Below, piece after piece: positions 15,517-27,179 of a DNA stretch of 48,219 nucleotides (position 1 is its first letter; each line of letters opens with the position of its first letter). The position numbers and the translations under genes were made by a program. Source of the DNA: Spirogloea muscicola (taxonomy: Eukaryota; Streptophyta; Zygnematophyceae; Spirogloeales; Spirogloeaceae); assembly GCA_009602725.1 (NCBI GenBank), contig WELB01000327.1, positions 30,361-78,579 on the forward strand. The letters are read 5' to 3'. Under the pieces are notes generated by a model that saw nothing but the letters and a program-made list of their open reading frames with translations, had not been told where the DNA came from and searched no databases.

Positions 15517-18500
15517 TCAGCCTTGAGCTTGCGGCCTGAAGCAGCAAGAAAATAAACCTCCACCACCCTTGCTCCCTGCCTTGCCAGCAGGCGTGGCAGT
15601 CATAGGCTGGGCAGCTGTCACACGCGGCTGTGTGACTTGTTTTCGTCCCAGGGCAATTGTATCTGAAAGACAGTGGTGAATATGGCTTAGCTGTTTATCC
15701 ACCGTAGGCTGGCTGCATGCAGCCAAATCAAGCAGAAGAAGCTGCTTTATGTAATGGTGACGCTCAATGCCTGACTCCAGCGATCTATTGCACGCAAGGT
15801 TGCAGCAAGAGAGTGAAGGTGCACCTGGTGCAACGACCTCAGTACTTGGCTCCTCCCAAGCAGCCTCAGACACGGATGGAGGGGAGACTCTGGCAGCTTC
15901 TTCAGCAACTCCAGCAAGTTTTCTTTGAGCTACTCTCCCACCCATCCACATACAATATCAAGAGACGAGCTTAGTGATAGACACGCGACAGAGTGATATG
16001 ATGGCTCACGGGAAAATGGCAGCTGTGCCCGCTCTAGCTGAGGGCACAGATCCCAGTAAGCTGTTGGTGTACAGTCATATGACGTAGAGACCCACTATAT
16101 ATCAAGCTGGGAGCTGATGCCCAATATAGGACAATACAGACATGATGTAGAGACCCATTATAAATCAAGCTGGGAGCTGATGCCTAATATAGGACATAAC
16201 TGCACATCAGAGTCCAGAATGCCAAGGCCACATGTACCTTGTCCTTGAGCTCCTTGAGGCTCTTTTGTAACAAGGACAGTCGTTACCGATGGGGGAACTG
16301 GTCAACACAGCAATTGCATATACTGGATGTCAGCGCTGCTCACACTTAACAGCAAAATGCACTCCCTCGTGGAGTGCACAGAATCAAAAGTCAACAAGGA
16401 GTTGCTTCTTCCATCGCAAAATGCACATTGATCAAAGAGCAAACAGCCAGCTGACTAAGGGCTACCTGCTGCAATTACGTCTCCTTGCACACTGTCTCTC
16501 ACAAGTACTGTTGTATCTGATGGGGGAACTTGACAACACAACAAATGCAGAGTGTGAAATTCAGAGCTGCTTCCATACAACAGCAGTAACCAACTCTCTC
16601 AGCATGACAGCACAGTCTAACAAGCCTTGGCACTCTCATAAGGCCAACAGTAAGATGCTGGACTCCGAGTCCTCCTAAGCACGTAACAACAGCCTTCACA
16701 CACCATAAGGCCTACCTGCTGCAATAACTTCTCCTTGCATACCCGCACCTCCTTGCATACTTGCTGCAGGTGCAATTCTTGGGTCAGCAAACTCCTGAAT
16801 CAAGATTTGGCCCCATGTTCAAGGCTGCAGCTGCAAGTGAAGAAGCAGCCAGAGTCCAGCAACTTTTCCCTGAGCTACTCTCCCCCCAAACATATCCTAA
16901 CATATGCAATATCCAGAGACAACCTTAATGACTGACACAAGACAGCATCGTACACGTTGATGGCTCCCGTGAGAATGACAGCTGTGCCTGCTCTAACTGA
17001 GGACACAGATCCCAGTAATCTGTTGGTTTTCAAGCATATGATGTAGATACCCATTACATATGGAGCTGGGAGCTGATGCTCAAAACAGGACATAACTGCA
17101 TATCAGAGTCCAGAATGCCAAGGCCACATGTACCTTGTCCTTGAGCTCCTTGTGGCTCTTTTGTACCAAGAACAGTCGTTTCCGATGGAGGAACTGGTCA
17201 ATACAGCAGATGCATATACTGGATGTCAGAGCTGGTCACATCTCACAGCAAGATTGCACTCCCTCGTGGGGTGCACAGTATCAAACATAAATCAACAAGG
17301 AGTTGCTTGTTCCGTCCCAAAGTGCACAAGAATAAAAGAGCAAACAGCGCCAACTGCGGGCTACCTGTTGCAATTACTTCTCCTTGCACACTGTCTCTCA
17401 CAAGTACCATTGTATCTGACGGGGGAACTTGACAACACAACAAACCCAAAGTGTGGGATTTAGAGCTGCTTCCATACAACAGCAGTAACCAAATCTCTCA
17501 GCATGACAGCACACTCTAACAAGCCTTGGAACTCTCATAAGGTCAACAATAAGATGCTAATATTCGAGTCCTCTGTAAGCATGTAACGACAGCCTTCACA
17601 CTTCATCTTGCTACATGAGGCCTACCTGCTGCAATAACTTCTCCTTGCATACCCGCACCTCCTTGCATACTTGCTGCAGGTGCCAAGGCTGCAGCTGCAA
17701 GTGAAGAAGCAGCCAGAGTCCAGAGTGAGGAGAGTAGCTCAAGATCTTTGAGCTACTCTCCCACCCAAACATTTCTAAACATATGCAACATCAAGAGACA
17801 ACCTTAATGATTGGACAAATGACTGCACTGTACACGTTGATGGCTCCTGGGAGAATGGCAGCTGTACCTGCTCTAGCTGAGGACACAGATCCTAATCATC
17901 TGTTGGTGTTCAAGCAAATGGACTGATGCCTAATACAGGACGTAATTGTATATCGGAGTCCAGAATGCCAAGACCACATGTACCTTGTGTTTGAGCTCCT
18001 TGTGGCTCTTTTGTGACAAGGACGGTTGTTTGCGATGGGGGAACTGGTCAACACAGCAATTGCATATACTGGATGTCAGAGCAGCTCACATTTAACAGCA
18101 AGAACGCCATCTCTTGTGGAGTGAAGAGAATCAAACATAAGTCAACAAGGAGTTGCTTGTTTCAACCCAAAGTGCACATCAATACAGTAGCAAATAGCCA
18201 TGCTGACTGAGGGCTACCTGCTGCAATTACTTCTCCTTGCACACTGTCTCTCACAAGAACTGTTGTATCTGACGGGGGAACTTGACATCACAACAAACTC
18301 AAAGTGTGGAAATTAGAGCTGCTTCCATACAACAGCAGTAACCAGCTCTCTCAGCATGACAGCACGGTCTAATTGGCCTTGACAAGCTTTCAGAAGGTCA
18401 ATAATACGATGCTAAATCCGAGTCGTCTATAAGCACATAAAAACAGGCTTCACACACTATGTTGCTATATGAGGCCTACCTGCTGCTATAACTTCTCCTT

Positions 18501-21500
18501 GCATACTTCCAATTGCTGCAGGTGCAGTTTTTGGCTCAGCAACTCCCGAAAAGTTTGGCCCCATGTTCAAGGCTGCAGCTGCAAGTGAAGAAGCAGCCAG
18601 AGTCCAGCAGCTTTTGTTTGAGCTACTCTTCCACCCAAACATATCCAAAAATATGCACTATCAAGAGACAACCTTAATGATTGACATGTGACAGCATTGT
18701 ACAAGCTGATGGCTGTACCGGCTCTAGCTGAGTCCTCTATAAGCTCGTAACAACAGGCTTCACACACTATGTTGCTATACGAAGCCTACCTGCTGCTATA
18801 ACTTCTCCTTGCGTACTTCCAATTGCTGCAGGTGCCATCTTTGGCTCAGGAACTCCTGAAAGGTCTGACTCCATGTTCAAGGCTGCAGCTGCAACTGAAG
18901 AAGCAGCCCAAGTCCAGCAACTTTTCTTTGAGCTCTCTCTCACCCAAATATTTCCAAAAGTATGCACTATCAAGAGAAAACCTTAATAATTGACATGTGA
19001 CAGCATTGTAAACGCTGATTGCTGTACCTGCTCTAGCTGAGGACACAAATCCTGGTAATCTGTTGTTGTACAGACGTGTGATGTAGAGACACATTATACA
19101 TCAAGCTGGGAGCTTGATGCCTGATGCCTAATATATAATTAACTGCATACAAAGTCCCGAATGCCAAGGCCATATGTACCTTGTCCTTGAGCACCTTGTG
19201 GCTCTTTTGTGACAAGAACGGTAGTTTGCGATGGGGGAACTGGTCAACACAGCAATTGCATTCACTGGATCAGAGCTGCTCACACCTAACGGCAAACCGC
19301 ACTCCCTCGTGGAGTGCACAGAATCGAACATAAGTCAACAAGGAGTTGCTTGTTCCATCCCAAGATGCAAATTGATCAAAGAGCAAACAGCCAGCTGACT
19401 AAGGGCTACCTGCTGCAATTACTTCTCCTTGCACACTGTCTCTCACAAGGATTGTTGTATCTGACGGAGGAACTTGACAACACAACAAATGCAAAAGTGT
19501 GGATGGATCTGGATCAGAGCTGCTTCCATACAACAGCAGTAACCAACTCTCTCAGCATGACAGCACAGTCTAACAAATCTTGGAAATCTCACAGGTCAAC
19601 AATATGATGCTGGAATCCGAGTCCTCTATAAGTACGTTACAACAACCTTCACAGATTTTCTTGCTATATGCGGCCTACCTGCTGCAATAAATTGTCGTTG
19701 CATACTTCCAATGGCTGCAGGTGCAGTGTTTGGCTCCATGTTCAAGGCTGCAGCAGCAATTATTTCCCCATCAGGGAGCCTCTCTCAGACCAGGGCAAGT
19801 AAGGAGATCAAGGTAGGCACGAGCTCAACAACACTTTGTATGAATCCCCCAGATTTGCCCCACTACAATTGAAGATATTTGTACATATCAGCACTACACT
19901 ATGATACCGCAGGCCTGGCTTGAAGCATTCGCACTGCCGTTGTAACGTACCAGAAGAGTAAGTGGCAGCACTGCCATTGCCAGTGCCATTCAGATCACCC
20001 ACATTGACAGGCTGTGAGAAGCTGGGCGGCTTCATGGCAGTTGTAGGTGGAGGCGGCGCAGCCCGGTGTGGCACTACTCTATGAGAGCCAGGCAAACCTC
20101 TGCTCCCATCTGTCTCAAGTGGAGCAGCCACACCAGCTAAGGGAAGCACACCGGCAGCGAGCGAGTTGATCTCATGGCCTTCAGGTTTGGCTGCCTCGCT
20201 CGGAGGAATGGTAAAGTCTGCTGCCCCTTGAGGGGCAGTAGGTGCTGCCTGGGAGATGGGACCAGCGGCAGCAGGGGCCATGCCTTCTTTGGACAACAGA
20301 CTAGGCTCAGCACCCAGTAAACCTGCAGAAGCCCCAGTTGGTGCCAGGCCACTTGCAAGTGGAGCAGGCTGTAGTGACTCAACCAGGGGCTGCGCCCTTC
20401 CTTCAAACTGCGTCGATGGCAGTGTCTCTGGTTGTTGTGCAGGGGCAGCATTCAGCACGGGTGGAGTATGGAGGCCCTCCTCCATTACCATCTGCTCCCT
20501 TGCAATCCCCTCCATGCGTGGTACTCCATGCTCTGTCCCGCAAGCATGCAGTCAGAGCGACAAAATGGTGAGCATCAGATCTGACCCAGTCCAGCAGTGA
20601 TCAGGCTGCTCCACAACTGCTTAGGCAACACTTTGCGGGCTGCAGGTAAAGACATTCCACCTTCAGCTGGAAAAGGCTGTGCAACCTCCCTCTGGGGCTG
20701 CATGTTCTCTTCTCTCTGTAGCAGTGGCTGTGCTCCAGCAGGTTGTGCAGGGGAGGCGTCCATCAAAGATGGAGCACCGAGGGCCCCTACCACTCCTGAC
20801 TGCTCATTAGCAACCATATAATCTGGTGGTACGCTGCTCCCTGTTCAGCCAGCATAATGCCCGACATTGACCATCATGAGCAGCACAATTGTGGTCAGGA
20901 AAGTGGTCAGATTTGGAGGTGTAGCCTGCTATATCTCAAAGGGATGAGTTGCTGTCTGAGAAAGGCTCATCATCTACGAACCTGTCAAGGGTCCCCCTAT
21001 TGGCGTGAAGCGGCTTGCAAATATAGCAGGCTGTGCAGGCTCCTCCAGGGGCCGCTCTCTCTGGCCCAACTGCTCTGGTAGCCTTGTTCCAGGCTGTTGT
21101 GCAGTGGAGGCGGCCATCAACAACGGAGCACCGAGGGCCACGGCTGCCTCTCTGTCTCTCTGCTCCGATGCAGCATCGTTCACTGCTGGTGCCCCACTCT
21201 CTGTTCCGCAAGCATGCAGTCAGCATGCACCACTATAAGCAGGGCTCTTAAGCAGCTTTCATCTGTATCTAGCATAACTGCCCTGCTAATGTCGTGCAGG
21301 CGGAACAGCTATTATCTCAATCTTTTCAGCTAGTAGTCATAACAAGCCTGACCTGGATATCTGAAGCCATTCTCATGGCTCTGTGCGGCTGAAGCTGCTG
21401 CTCTTGCCGCTGCGGCAAGCTGGGCCGAAGAAGCACTAACAGCCTCCGCTGCAGCAACATCTCCACTTGGAGCAGGCTCAAGTCCTCCTAATTTGTAAGC

Positions 21501-24500
21501 TGCTTCATCCTCTGGTGTCGCCATTTCTTGATCTGAGGGAAAACACAGTGCCAACTTCCGGTCAGCCTCCAAGGTGCACTGTAAGAAGAAGGCATTCTGG
21601 TCAGGCAAGCAGCATATGACTGCTACAAATGGAAAGTCTGCTGCAGCTTTCTGCAGTTGATATGAAGGGCATAAACGAGTTAGCTCTTAGCACTCTCCTA
21701 AGAAACCAAGCCGATAATCTGCACATATGAGGAGATGCACAGTTAGCCCATCAAGCTGTTTACTAACCAATGTTCTGAGTTAAGTTTGTAGGGGCTAGCA
21801 GGCTTGCAGGCACGGCTGAGTCTTCGCTTGCACGCATTGCCATCGTGCTTCCACTATCCATGAAATCAGATTGTGGCACATGGTCCACCACTTCGGGCTG
21901 GCTAGCGGGCTTGCCAACCATGCTCAAGCTTGAACCTGCTAGCACTGCTGCTCCTAGGCTTGATGTCAGTGTTGAATCATCCTCTGCTATCTTACACTAG
22001 CACGCTGCTGCATAACCTTGAGGTTATCCTCTGAAGCCAATATGAAGTGGTATGGGCAACAGTCATACATCATATGTCCGAGCAAATGCTGTGCAGGTAG
22101 GTAGCTTCACAGTCATTTATGGGCTCTGCTACAGTGCAAGACGCCCTCATACATACTCACTGCTTTGCCAGTATTTATTAGTATCCGCTGAAAATTTTGT
22201 TCAGCGGTGTATATCACAAAATGCACGGACCTACAAACCGCAGACCACTTTCTCCAGGAGCAATCGTCAACCAGGTGCTGAATGGTTTGACGACGTACCT
22301 GGAGTTGGGAGGGCCTCGGAGAAGGTTGCTGCCTTGTCTTGATAAGGTTCCAAAATCTGCTGTTGCTCACCACCATCTTGGAAACGGCCCACAAGGCCAC
22401 CAGCTACTGCACCTGCAGCAGTCCCTAGCTGTGCACTTTCCTGAGCGAGGAACAAGTGAACGTTGTGTGAGCACGAGACAAGGAAATAGAAATACCAATA
22501 CCGACACCGATCTAAAGATTTGCACCAGACGGCTATGAAGAACTCAGGCTGTGAATCTCAAGTGGTCCACGCCAAGCTTTATCTTCTAAATAGGACCATA
22601 CAGTGTAAGGCCGGACTCAGGCCAGGTACTACTTTGGCGTACCTGACCAGGCCCTCTGTAGATTGGAGCAGTGACTGCACTTTCATCATTCTTTCCTTCC
22701 ACCTCAGAGTAAGAGCGCGGTGTAGAAGTGAACAGTCCAGCATTAGTGGATGCTACTGAAGGCCCAGGAACATATGTAACAGGCAAGCTCTCCTCCGGAT
22801 CTTGGTCAAAGTTAACAGCAGGAGCCTGTATCTGGGATTCTGGGGCTGCCATGGTTGAAGACTGGACTGAAGCCCTTGAAGCATCGAAGGGTGAAGGGGG
22901 GGCTGGCGGCTCAAGGTGAGCAGGTGTCATGACAGCAAAAGAGGGACCTGTCCCTTGAGGCAACATGCCGCCACTGGGCGGTACAGCTCCATCGGCATTG
23001 ACAACTCCTTGCGTACCTCCTTCACGAACAATGAAAGGTGTGACCATGTTTGTAGCCTCAAGTCGGGGATCTGTGCCAGCAGTCAACGATTTAGTTCCAG
23101 CTGCATCTGGCAGCTGACTTGCAAAGTCACCAGATGCGGTCACGTCAATGGCCACGTTGGGACCTATAGAGCCTGTCCTCCAAGTTCCTGATGCTGGGGC
23201 TTGCATAGGAGCAACCAAGGTGGGGCCTGTAAGCAGCAGAACATTGTTACTCTAATCAATGATCAACCATCATGTTGCAAATGCTCATGTGCACAGAAGA
23301 TGTATACAGGTGCCTTGACCAGGATTAATCATCACTAGTGCTTCACAAGCTATTGTCTTATTCCCAAAGATCCATGTGACAGAAAGGGAAAGTGGACCTG
23401 CCTTACTGTCCCTGTCCAACTTTAGGACTTTGATACTAGCAGCTAAAGCCAGAAAGGTACAAGAGCTTCTAACGGCAGGCAAGCACTCAATCCTCTCAGC
23501 CCAAAGATGCCCCCCATGATAGAGAGAAAGTAGAGCAGTATGGTACTAAGAAGACATGATCGCAAATACTCTGCACACTGACTATACCATGATTGTAATC
23601 AGGATTCTCAGACCGAAACACAAGGCCTTCTGTCACATGCCCTCCCCTCAACCAGTCTAATGCTTTCCCTTGAGCCAGCTAATGTCCCGAGAGACATGAA
23701 GGCTGAATACCCGCAATAAAATGCACAAGGTGACTATGCACAAGGCCCCATGCTCTATACTGGCTATAGCAAGAGTTCTCATATAAAAACTTGAATCTAT
23801 GAATAACGATAGCAGAGATTGCCCCTCACCTCCAGCAGAGGCTGCCGTGATCCCCAATTTGTCAGCGGCAGCCTTAGCTGAAGTGAGGCCCTTCTGCAAC
23901 ACCTCCTTATCTAGACCTGAGATAGCCGCCAAGCTCCGCAGCTCACCTTCATCTGGCAGAAAATCAGTATGTGTTGCTGCTGGAATGCCTCCTGGAACGC
24001 CAGCTACTGCCCTCCCTGTCAAGTCACCCTGAGCATATGGGTTGTCAAGAGCTCTGCTCGTGCGAGCAAGGGAGCTCTGCTCTGTGCTGGTCACAGGTGA
24101 CTGAGCACTTCCATACGAACTGGCCCCTTGAGAAGCCGTGCCTGCTTCAAGCAAGCTGAGGACCCCTGGTTGTTGGCCAGCTTGCAGCTCCTCGGCAACC
24201 ACTGCAGCTACTGCAGGTCTCAGGTCACCATTCGCACCACCCAACCCTGACGGGGCACTTGTCCCAGGCTTCAAGTCTGAACCGGTACTCAATGTGGGCA
24301 AGTCAACTGCGAGTGGGTCATTTTCCCTCTGAATTGAGATTGTTGTGCTTTCTACTGCGAGCAAGTCATTTTCCCTCTGGATTAACATTGTTGTGCTTTC
24401 TATGCTAGAAATGGACGCTGGACTCTCCCTTTGATCTGCACGAGAACAATAGTAGGTCAGTGAAATGCTCCAGAAGCCCCAGCTCAAAATACCTCAATGG

Positions 24501-25793
24501 CAAGGCGGCACAGATGTCTCTTGTAGGAGACAAGATGAACTACTGACATGCTTCAGATGCAAAAGAGGTGAGGGAAGGACACTGACCAAAAGTCTGTAGA
24601 GAAGCAGCAGAAGGAGCGTCAACATCTGGAGCAAAGAGTGCAACTGCTGCTGACTTAGCCGCCTCATCGGCTTGGGTTCCTGTATAGCTTGTGTCCACTG
24701 CTTCAGATCCTGACAGGAAAACAGGCTGGCTGTTGTCCTGCAAGTCGGGTACTGGTGCGAATTTTGAGGGCATATTTGGGGCCAATGAAGTGTCAGCGTA
24801 TGCTTCCTCAGCAGGCTCTGAGTATATGCCACTAGCTGCGGAATCCCCAGACATACTTCCAGCAGTCGCGGTTGTGGAGATGGTCTTGGCAATAGGAACC
24901 GTGTCCAGTGCACTCAGGGGCACCTCATCAACGCTTGCATAGCCAGTTGCAGCAAGGAGCGCAGTGAACTCTTCGGGTGTCATGGCCTCCCCAACGTGTT
25001 GGTCTACCCCTGCAAAGTGGACAGCTAGAGTCGAATATTAGCCACTAAAGTACAGCTGGAAATTGGCTCGCACTTGTAGGTGGTGAGACGTCAATTTCCT
25101 GAGGCAGCCTACTCTGTAGAGTAGAAAAGCTCCTGAGGATCTGACAGCTGCTGCCAATGTGAGATGAGGATGCAAGCATGTACCAGGTTCGGGACCTTGC
25201 GAGTCCTCAGCCGCAGGTGCCATGGGCCCCAAGGTTGCAGAGGATTCGACAGAGGGGGCAGCTTCTAGTGCCTCCACCAACAAGGGTTGCAGCTGCTGGA
25301 ACCACGCCACCGTGGGGCCCAGGGCCTTGCTGACGCCAAACTTCTTAGCATTGACCTCGAACAGGTCGGAACCTGCAGAGCGGCAGGCGGGTAGGAGTCA
25401 TTCTGCGGAAGGGGACGAGTGACACTGGTGGCGAAGACACGTGCTGTGAAAGCGCACTACTGACGTTGGGAGGTGGATCGCAACGACGCAAGGAGTGCAA
25501 GGTGCTCACACCGCACCTGGAACACCGGCGTTTGCCAGTTCCGAGACAAGGGCCAGGACGTCGTCGCCGTGAGCAGCAGCGAGCTCCTGCGATGGGCTGA
25601 GGAGGAACGAGCGGGCCTCGGGGCCGGACTTGTAGAAGACGTCGGCGATGCGCGGGCACACGTCGGCGGACTTGTCGGAGAGGGCGTGGGCGATGCCGTC
25701 GCGCTGCTCCTCCCAGCGCTGGGCGAGCTCCTCGGGCGTCTGGAATTCCTGCTTCTTGCGGGCGCCCGTGATGGCGCGGAGCAGGAAGGCCAT
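15517..25793 (-). CDS. Large Ala/Pro/Ser-rich protein encoded by an array of phase-1 exons; unrecognised family
   Basis: Start ATG at 25793 (GCGCCATGG context). Exons on the minus strand: 25793-25517, 25372-25184, 25009-24587, 24435-23830, 23226-22643, 22440-22299, 21983-21768, 21532-21353, 21200-20982, 20822-20586, 20532-19951, 19747-19679 (or from 19783), then the small-exon array, 15899-15825, and last exon 15662-15517 with stop. Without the frameshifted copy at 16830-16716 the sum is 4704 nt, 1567 aa. The N-terminal 150 residues (MAFLLRAITGARKKQ, then FEVNAKKFGVSKALG) look helical and globular; the rest is low-complexity. No signal peptide, membrane span or known domain is seen. The C-terminus ends GGGGLFSCCFRPQAQG, with a Cys pair that could be acylated. 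Nearly every intron is phase 1. Function unknown. Confidence 0.72.
16079..16196. repeat. Imperfect 55-bp direct repeat
   Basis: ATGACGTAGAGACCCACTAT begins copy 1 (16079-16133) and ATGATGTAGAGACCCATTAT begins copy 2 (16142-16196); both end AATATAGGACA. Period 63 bases. It lies in an intron of the exon-array gene, and a single related segment occurs in the other units, for example near 17038 and 19079. Confidence 0.75.
16230..19760 (-). repeat. Tandem array of about 0.9-kb genomic units, each with three small related exons
   Basis: Four units repeat exon and intron sequence together. Exon type c (60 nt): 16238-16297, 17134-17193, 17984-18043, 19180-19239. Type b (63 nt): 16466-16528, 17365-17427, 18218-18280, 19410-19472. 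Type a (69-115 nt): 16716-16830, 17626-17694, 18480-18578, 18790-18888, and a shorter relative at 19679-19747. Successive spacing is about 900, 850 and 1195 bases; the last interval is longer because type a is itself duplicated (310-bp step). All are phase 1-1. Exons b and c both start VPPS and a and b both end with a V/F-IAAG signature (for example QGEVIAAG), so the three exon types are themselves related. Confidence 0.85.
24306..24401 (-). repeat. 48-bp in-frame tandem repeat inside exon 4 of the exon-array gene
   Basis: Copies at 24306-24353 and 24354-24401 encode ESTTISIQRENDPLAV and ESTTMLIQRENDLLAV on the minus strand. Third-position and a few replacement changes separate them. It shows internal expansion of this protein at a second scale, below the exon. 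Confidence 0.85.
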
Positions 25794-25857
25794 GGCGCCC
25801 GCTTGGCGCACCCGCGGCAGCTGGGGAGCGTGACGGGGAGAGCTGGGGATGGGAAGA

Positions 25858-25905
25858 AGGGCTCGCCCATTGAGAATATGGGCTGGAACAGCCAGCCCAA
25901 AAAAG
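25858..25905 (-). repeat. GGGCTGGC element upstream of the exon-array gene
   Basis: On the minus strand TTTTTTGGGCTGGC is followed by TGTTCCAGCCC, then CTCAATGGGCGAGCCC. The plus-strand sequence closely matches 9838-9885. The element sits 65-110 bases upstream of the predicted start codon and points in the direction of that gene. Confidence 0.65.
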
Positions 25906-26104
25906 AATGAACAGAGTACAAGAAGAGGGGGGGGGAAGCCAGGCGAAGCCCTAAGGCGAAGCAGCAGAAAGATGGGAGGGCTGGCTGGCTTTCACAGCTG
26001 CTCTTCCAATGGAAAGAAAGCGCTCTGCCATAGAAGTGCTCTTCCATGTAGGATATATCAGCAGACTCAGTCTTTCGTTTCTTTTTCTCTTTCGACCGGG
26101 CCGG

Positions 26105-26352
26105 GAGAGAAGGCGCGCGGGGCGCATGAATTGAAAGGGAGGCCAATTCAAGCCAATACATTGTTCAGGCAGAGTCGAGTGCAGACTAAACAATGCTACA
26201 TAATACGGAGACCTAATCTAAGGTACCTAAGATGACATTAGTACCCACGGGTGAGCACAAACAATCTGACAAGCTAACTTGGGGAGCTGGAGCGCCGCCA
26301 CGAAAGCCGGAGGCCTGACTTAGAGCGCGCCCTGCACGTTGATGAAGAGCCA
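26105..26352. repeat. Left arm of a near-identical 248-bp inverted repeat
   Basis: This segment is the reverse complement of 32374-32622. By eye the two match throughout except for one extra A in the right arm (CAAACAATCTG here against CAAACAAATCTG). Identity falls sharply outside the block. It carries, on the minus strand, the C-terminal tail of the retroelement ORF (stop at 26238) and its 3' UTR. The two arms enclose the complete EamA transporter gene. Confidence 0.9.
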
Positions 26353-26420
26353 ATGCTTGCGAGCGCTGCAAACTAAGCGAGAGCCGCATTCTATAATATG
26401 CAACTAAGGCCTGCGGAATG
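26238..26420 (-). mobile_element. LINE-like retrotransposon 3' end, copy D (minus)
   Basis: Minus-strand frame includes RMRLSLSLQRSQALALHQRA, then GRALSQASG, and ends SLSDLFVLTRGY at the stop 26238. This matches copy C (LRRRVSACLQRAQAHALHQK, then SLSDLYVLTRGY) and the intronic copy H. Downstream, the 3' UTR includes GCCTGAACAATGTATTGGC and CATGCGCCCCGCGCGCCTTC. The 5' limit is uncertain. A CCCCCCGGGGGG stretch lies just upstream. Confidence 0.55.
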
Positions 26421-26659
26421 CTGGAGTGGCCCAAGCTGCCCCCCCGGGGGGACTGGCCCACACGGCCCCCGCCGCCTGGCCCCTTGTTGGCCCTCCCCCG
26501 CCCTCCTCGGCGCGCCCGCCAGGTGGCGCCCTCCTTCCGCATCTCAGCTGACCTCTTCATCTTTTCGCTTTTCGGCGCCCCTTCAGCAACAAAAAAAGAA
26601 AGGAAGGACGCTTCCAGGACTGGCTTTTCGCGCTGTTCCTTTACCGGTGTTGCTTTAGA

Positions 26660-27100
26660 GAAAGCTCCGACACTACTCTGACTACCCCCGCAGCGATCAC
26701 CTCCTCCCGGCGGCAGTTGACACTTTCGGGTGAATAGGTCCTCGCTTCAATACCTTACTGGAGAATATTGCAAGTTTGGGATATGCTCGACGTGAGGATC
26801 TGCTTCCAGCTGGAAGCTCAGATGGGCATGCCGCAGCCTACTTGTCATTCTTGCGACGTCGAGTGTCAGCTTGTCTGCAGCGAGCTCAGGCTCATGCGTT
26901 GCATCAGAAAGCTGGTCGAGCCTTAGCTGGTAGCTCAAGAGCTTGTCGATTGCCGTCCGGTATTCGGGCATCACTTAGCGACCTCTATGTACTGACTCGT
27001 GGTTACTGAGCGGGTCAGCTTAGCAGCAAGTGACGTACATTTGTCAATGTGCTTGCCTTTGTACTTGGCCACACATGGCCTCCCCATCTCTTACTACACA
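26660..27100 (+). mobile_element. LINE-like retrotransposon 3' end, copy C (plus)
   Basis: Similar to copy A over its whole length, for example TTGGGATATGCTCGACGTGAGG against CTAGGATATGCACGACGTGAGG. The frame 26776-27009 reads GYARREDLLPAGSSDGHAAA, then LSFLRRRVSACLQRAQAHAL, and ends SLSDLYVLTRGY with stop TGA at 27009. The 3' UTR has CAATGTGCTTGCC and GGCCACACATGGCCTCCCC, the latter shared with copy F. This is the best-preserved coding tail in the window, though it still lacks the upstream domains. Confidence 0.55.
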
Positions 27101-27179
27101 CGTCTTCACAGCCACTGCCCTCCCTTGGAAGAATCCTTCTTCAGTGGCCGCTGTCGCTGTGTGCTTAAGAGCTTTTCTG

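Noticed and set aside
16875-17093. A fourth mini-exon type in the array (R-A-G-T-A-V/A-I-L...)
   Set aside because: The segment is conserved among units near 16030, 16985, 17870, 18715 and 19030 and has a good acceptor, but no consistent phase-1 donor; more likely conserved intron sequence.
16230-19760. CRISPR-like or satellite array
   Set aside because: The repeats are about 0.9 kb, contain splice sites and conserved reading frames, and have no short repeat-spacer pattern.
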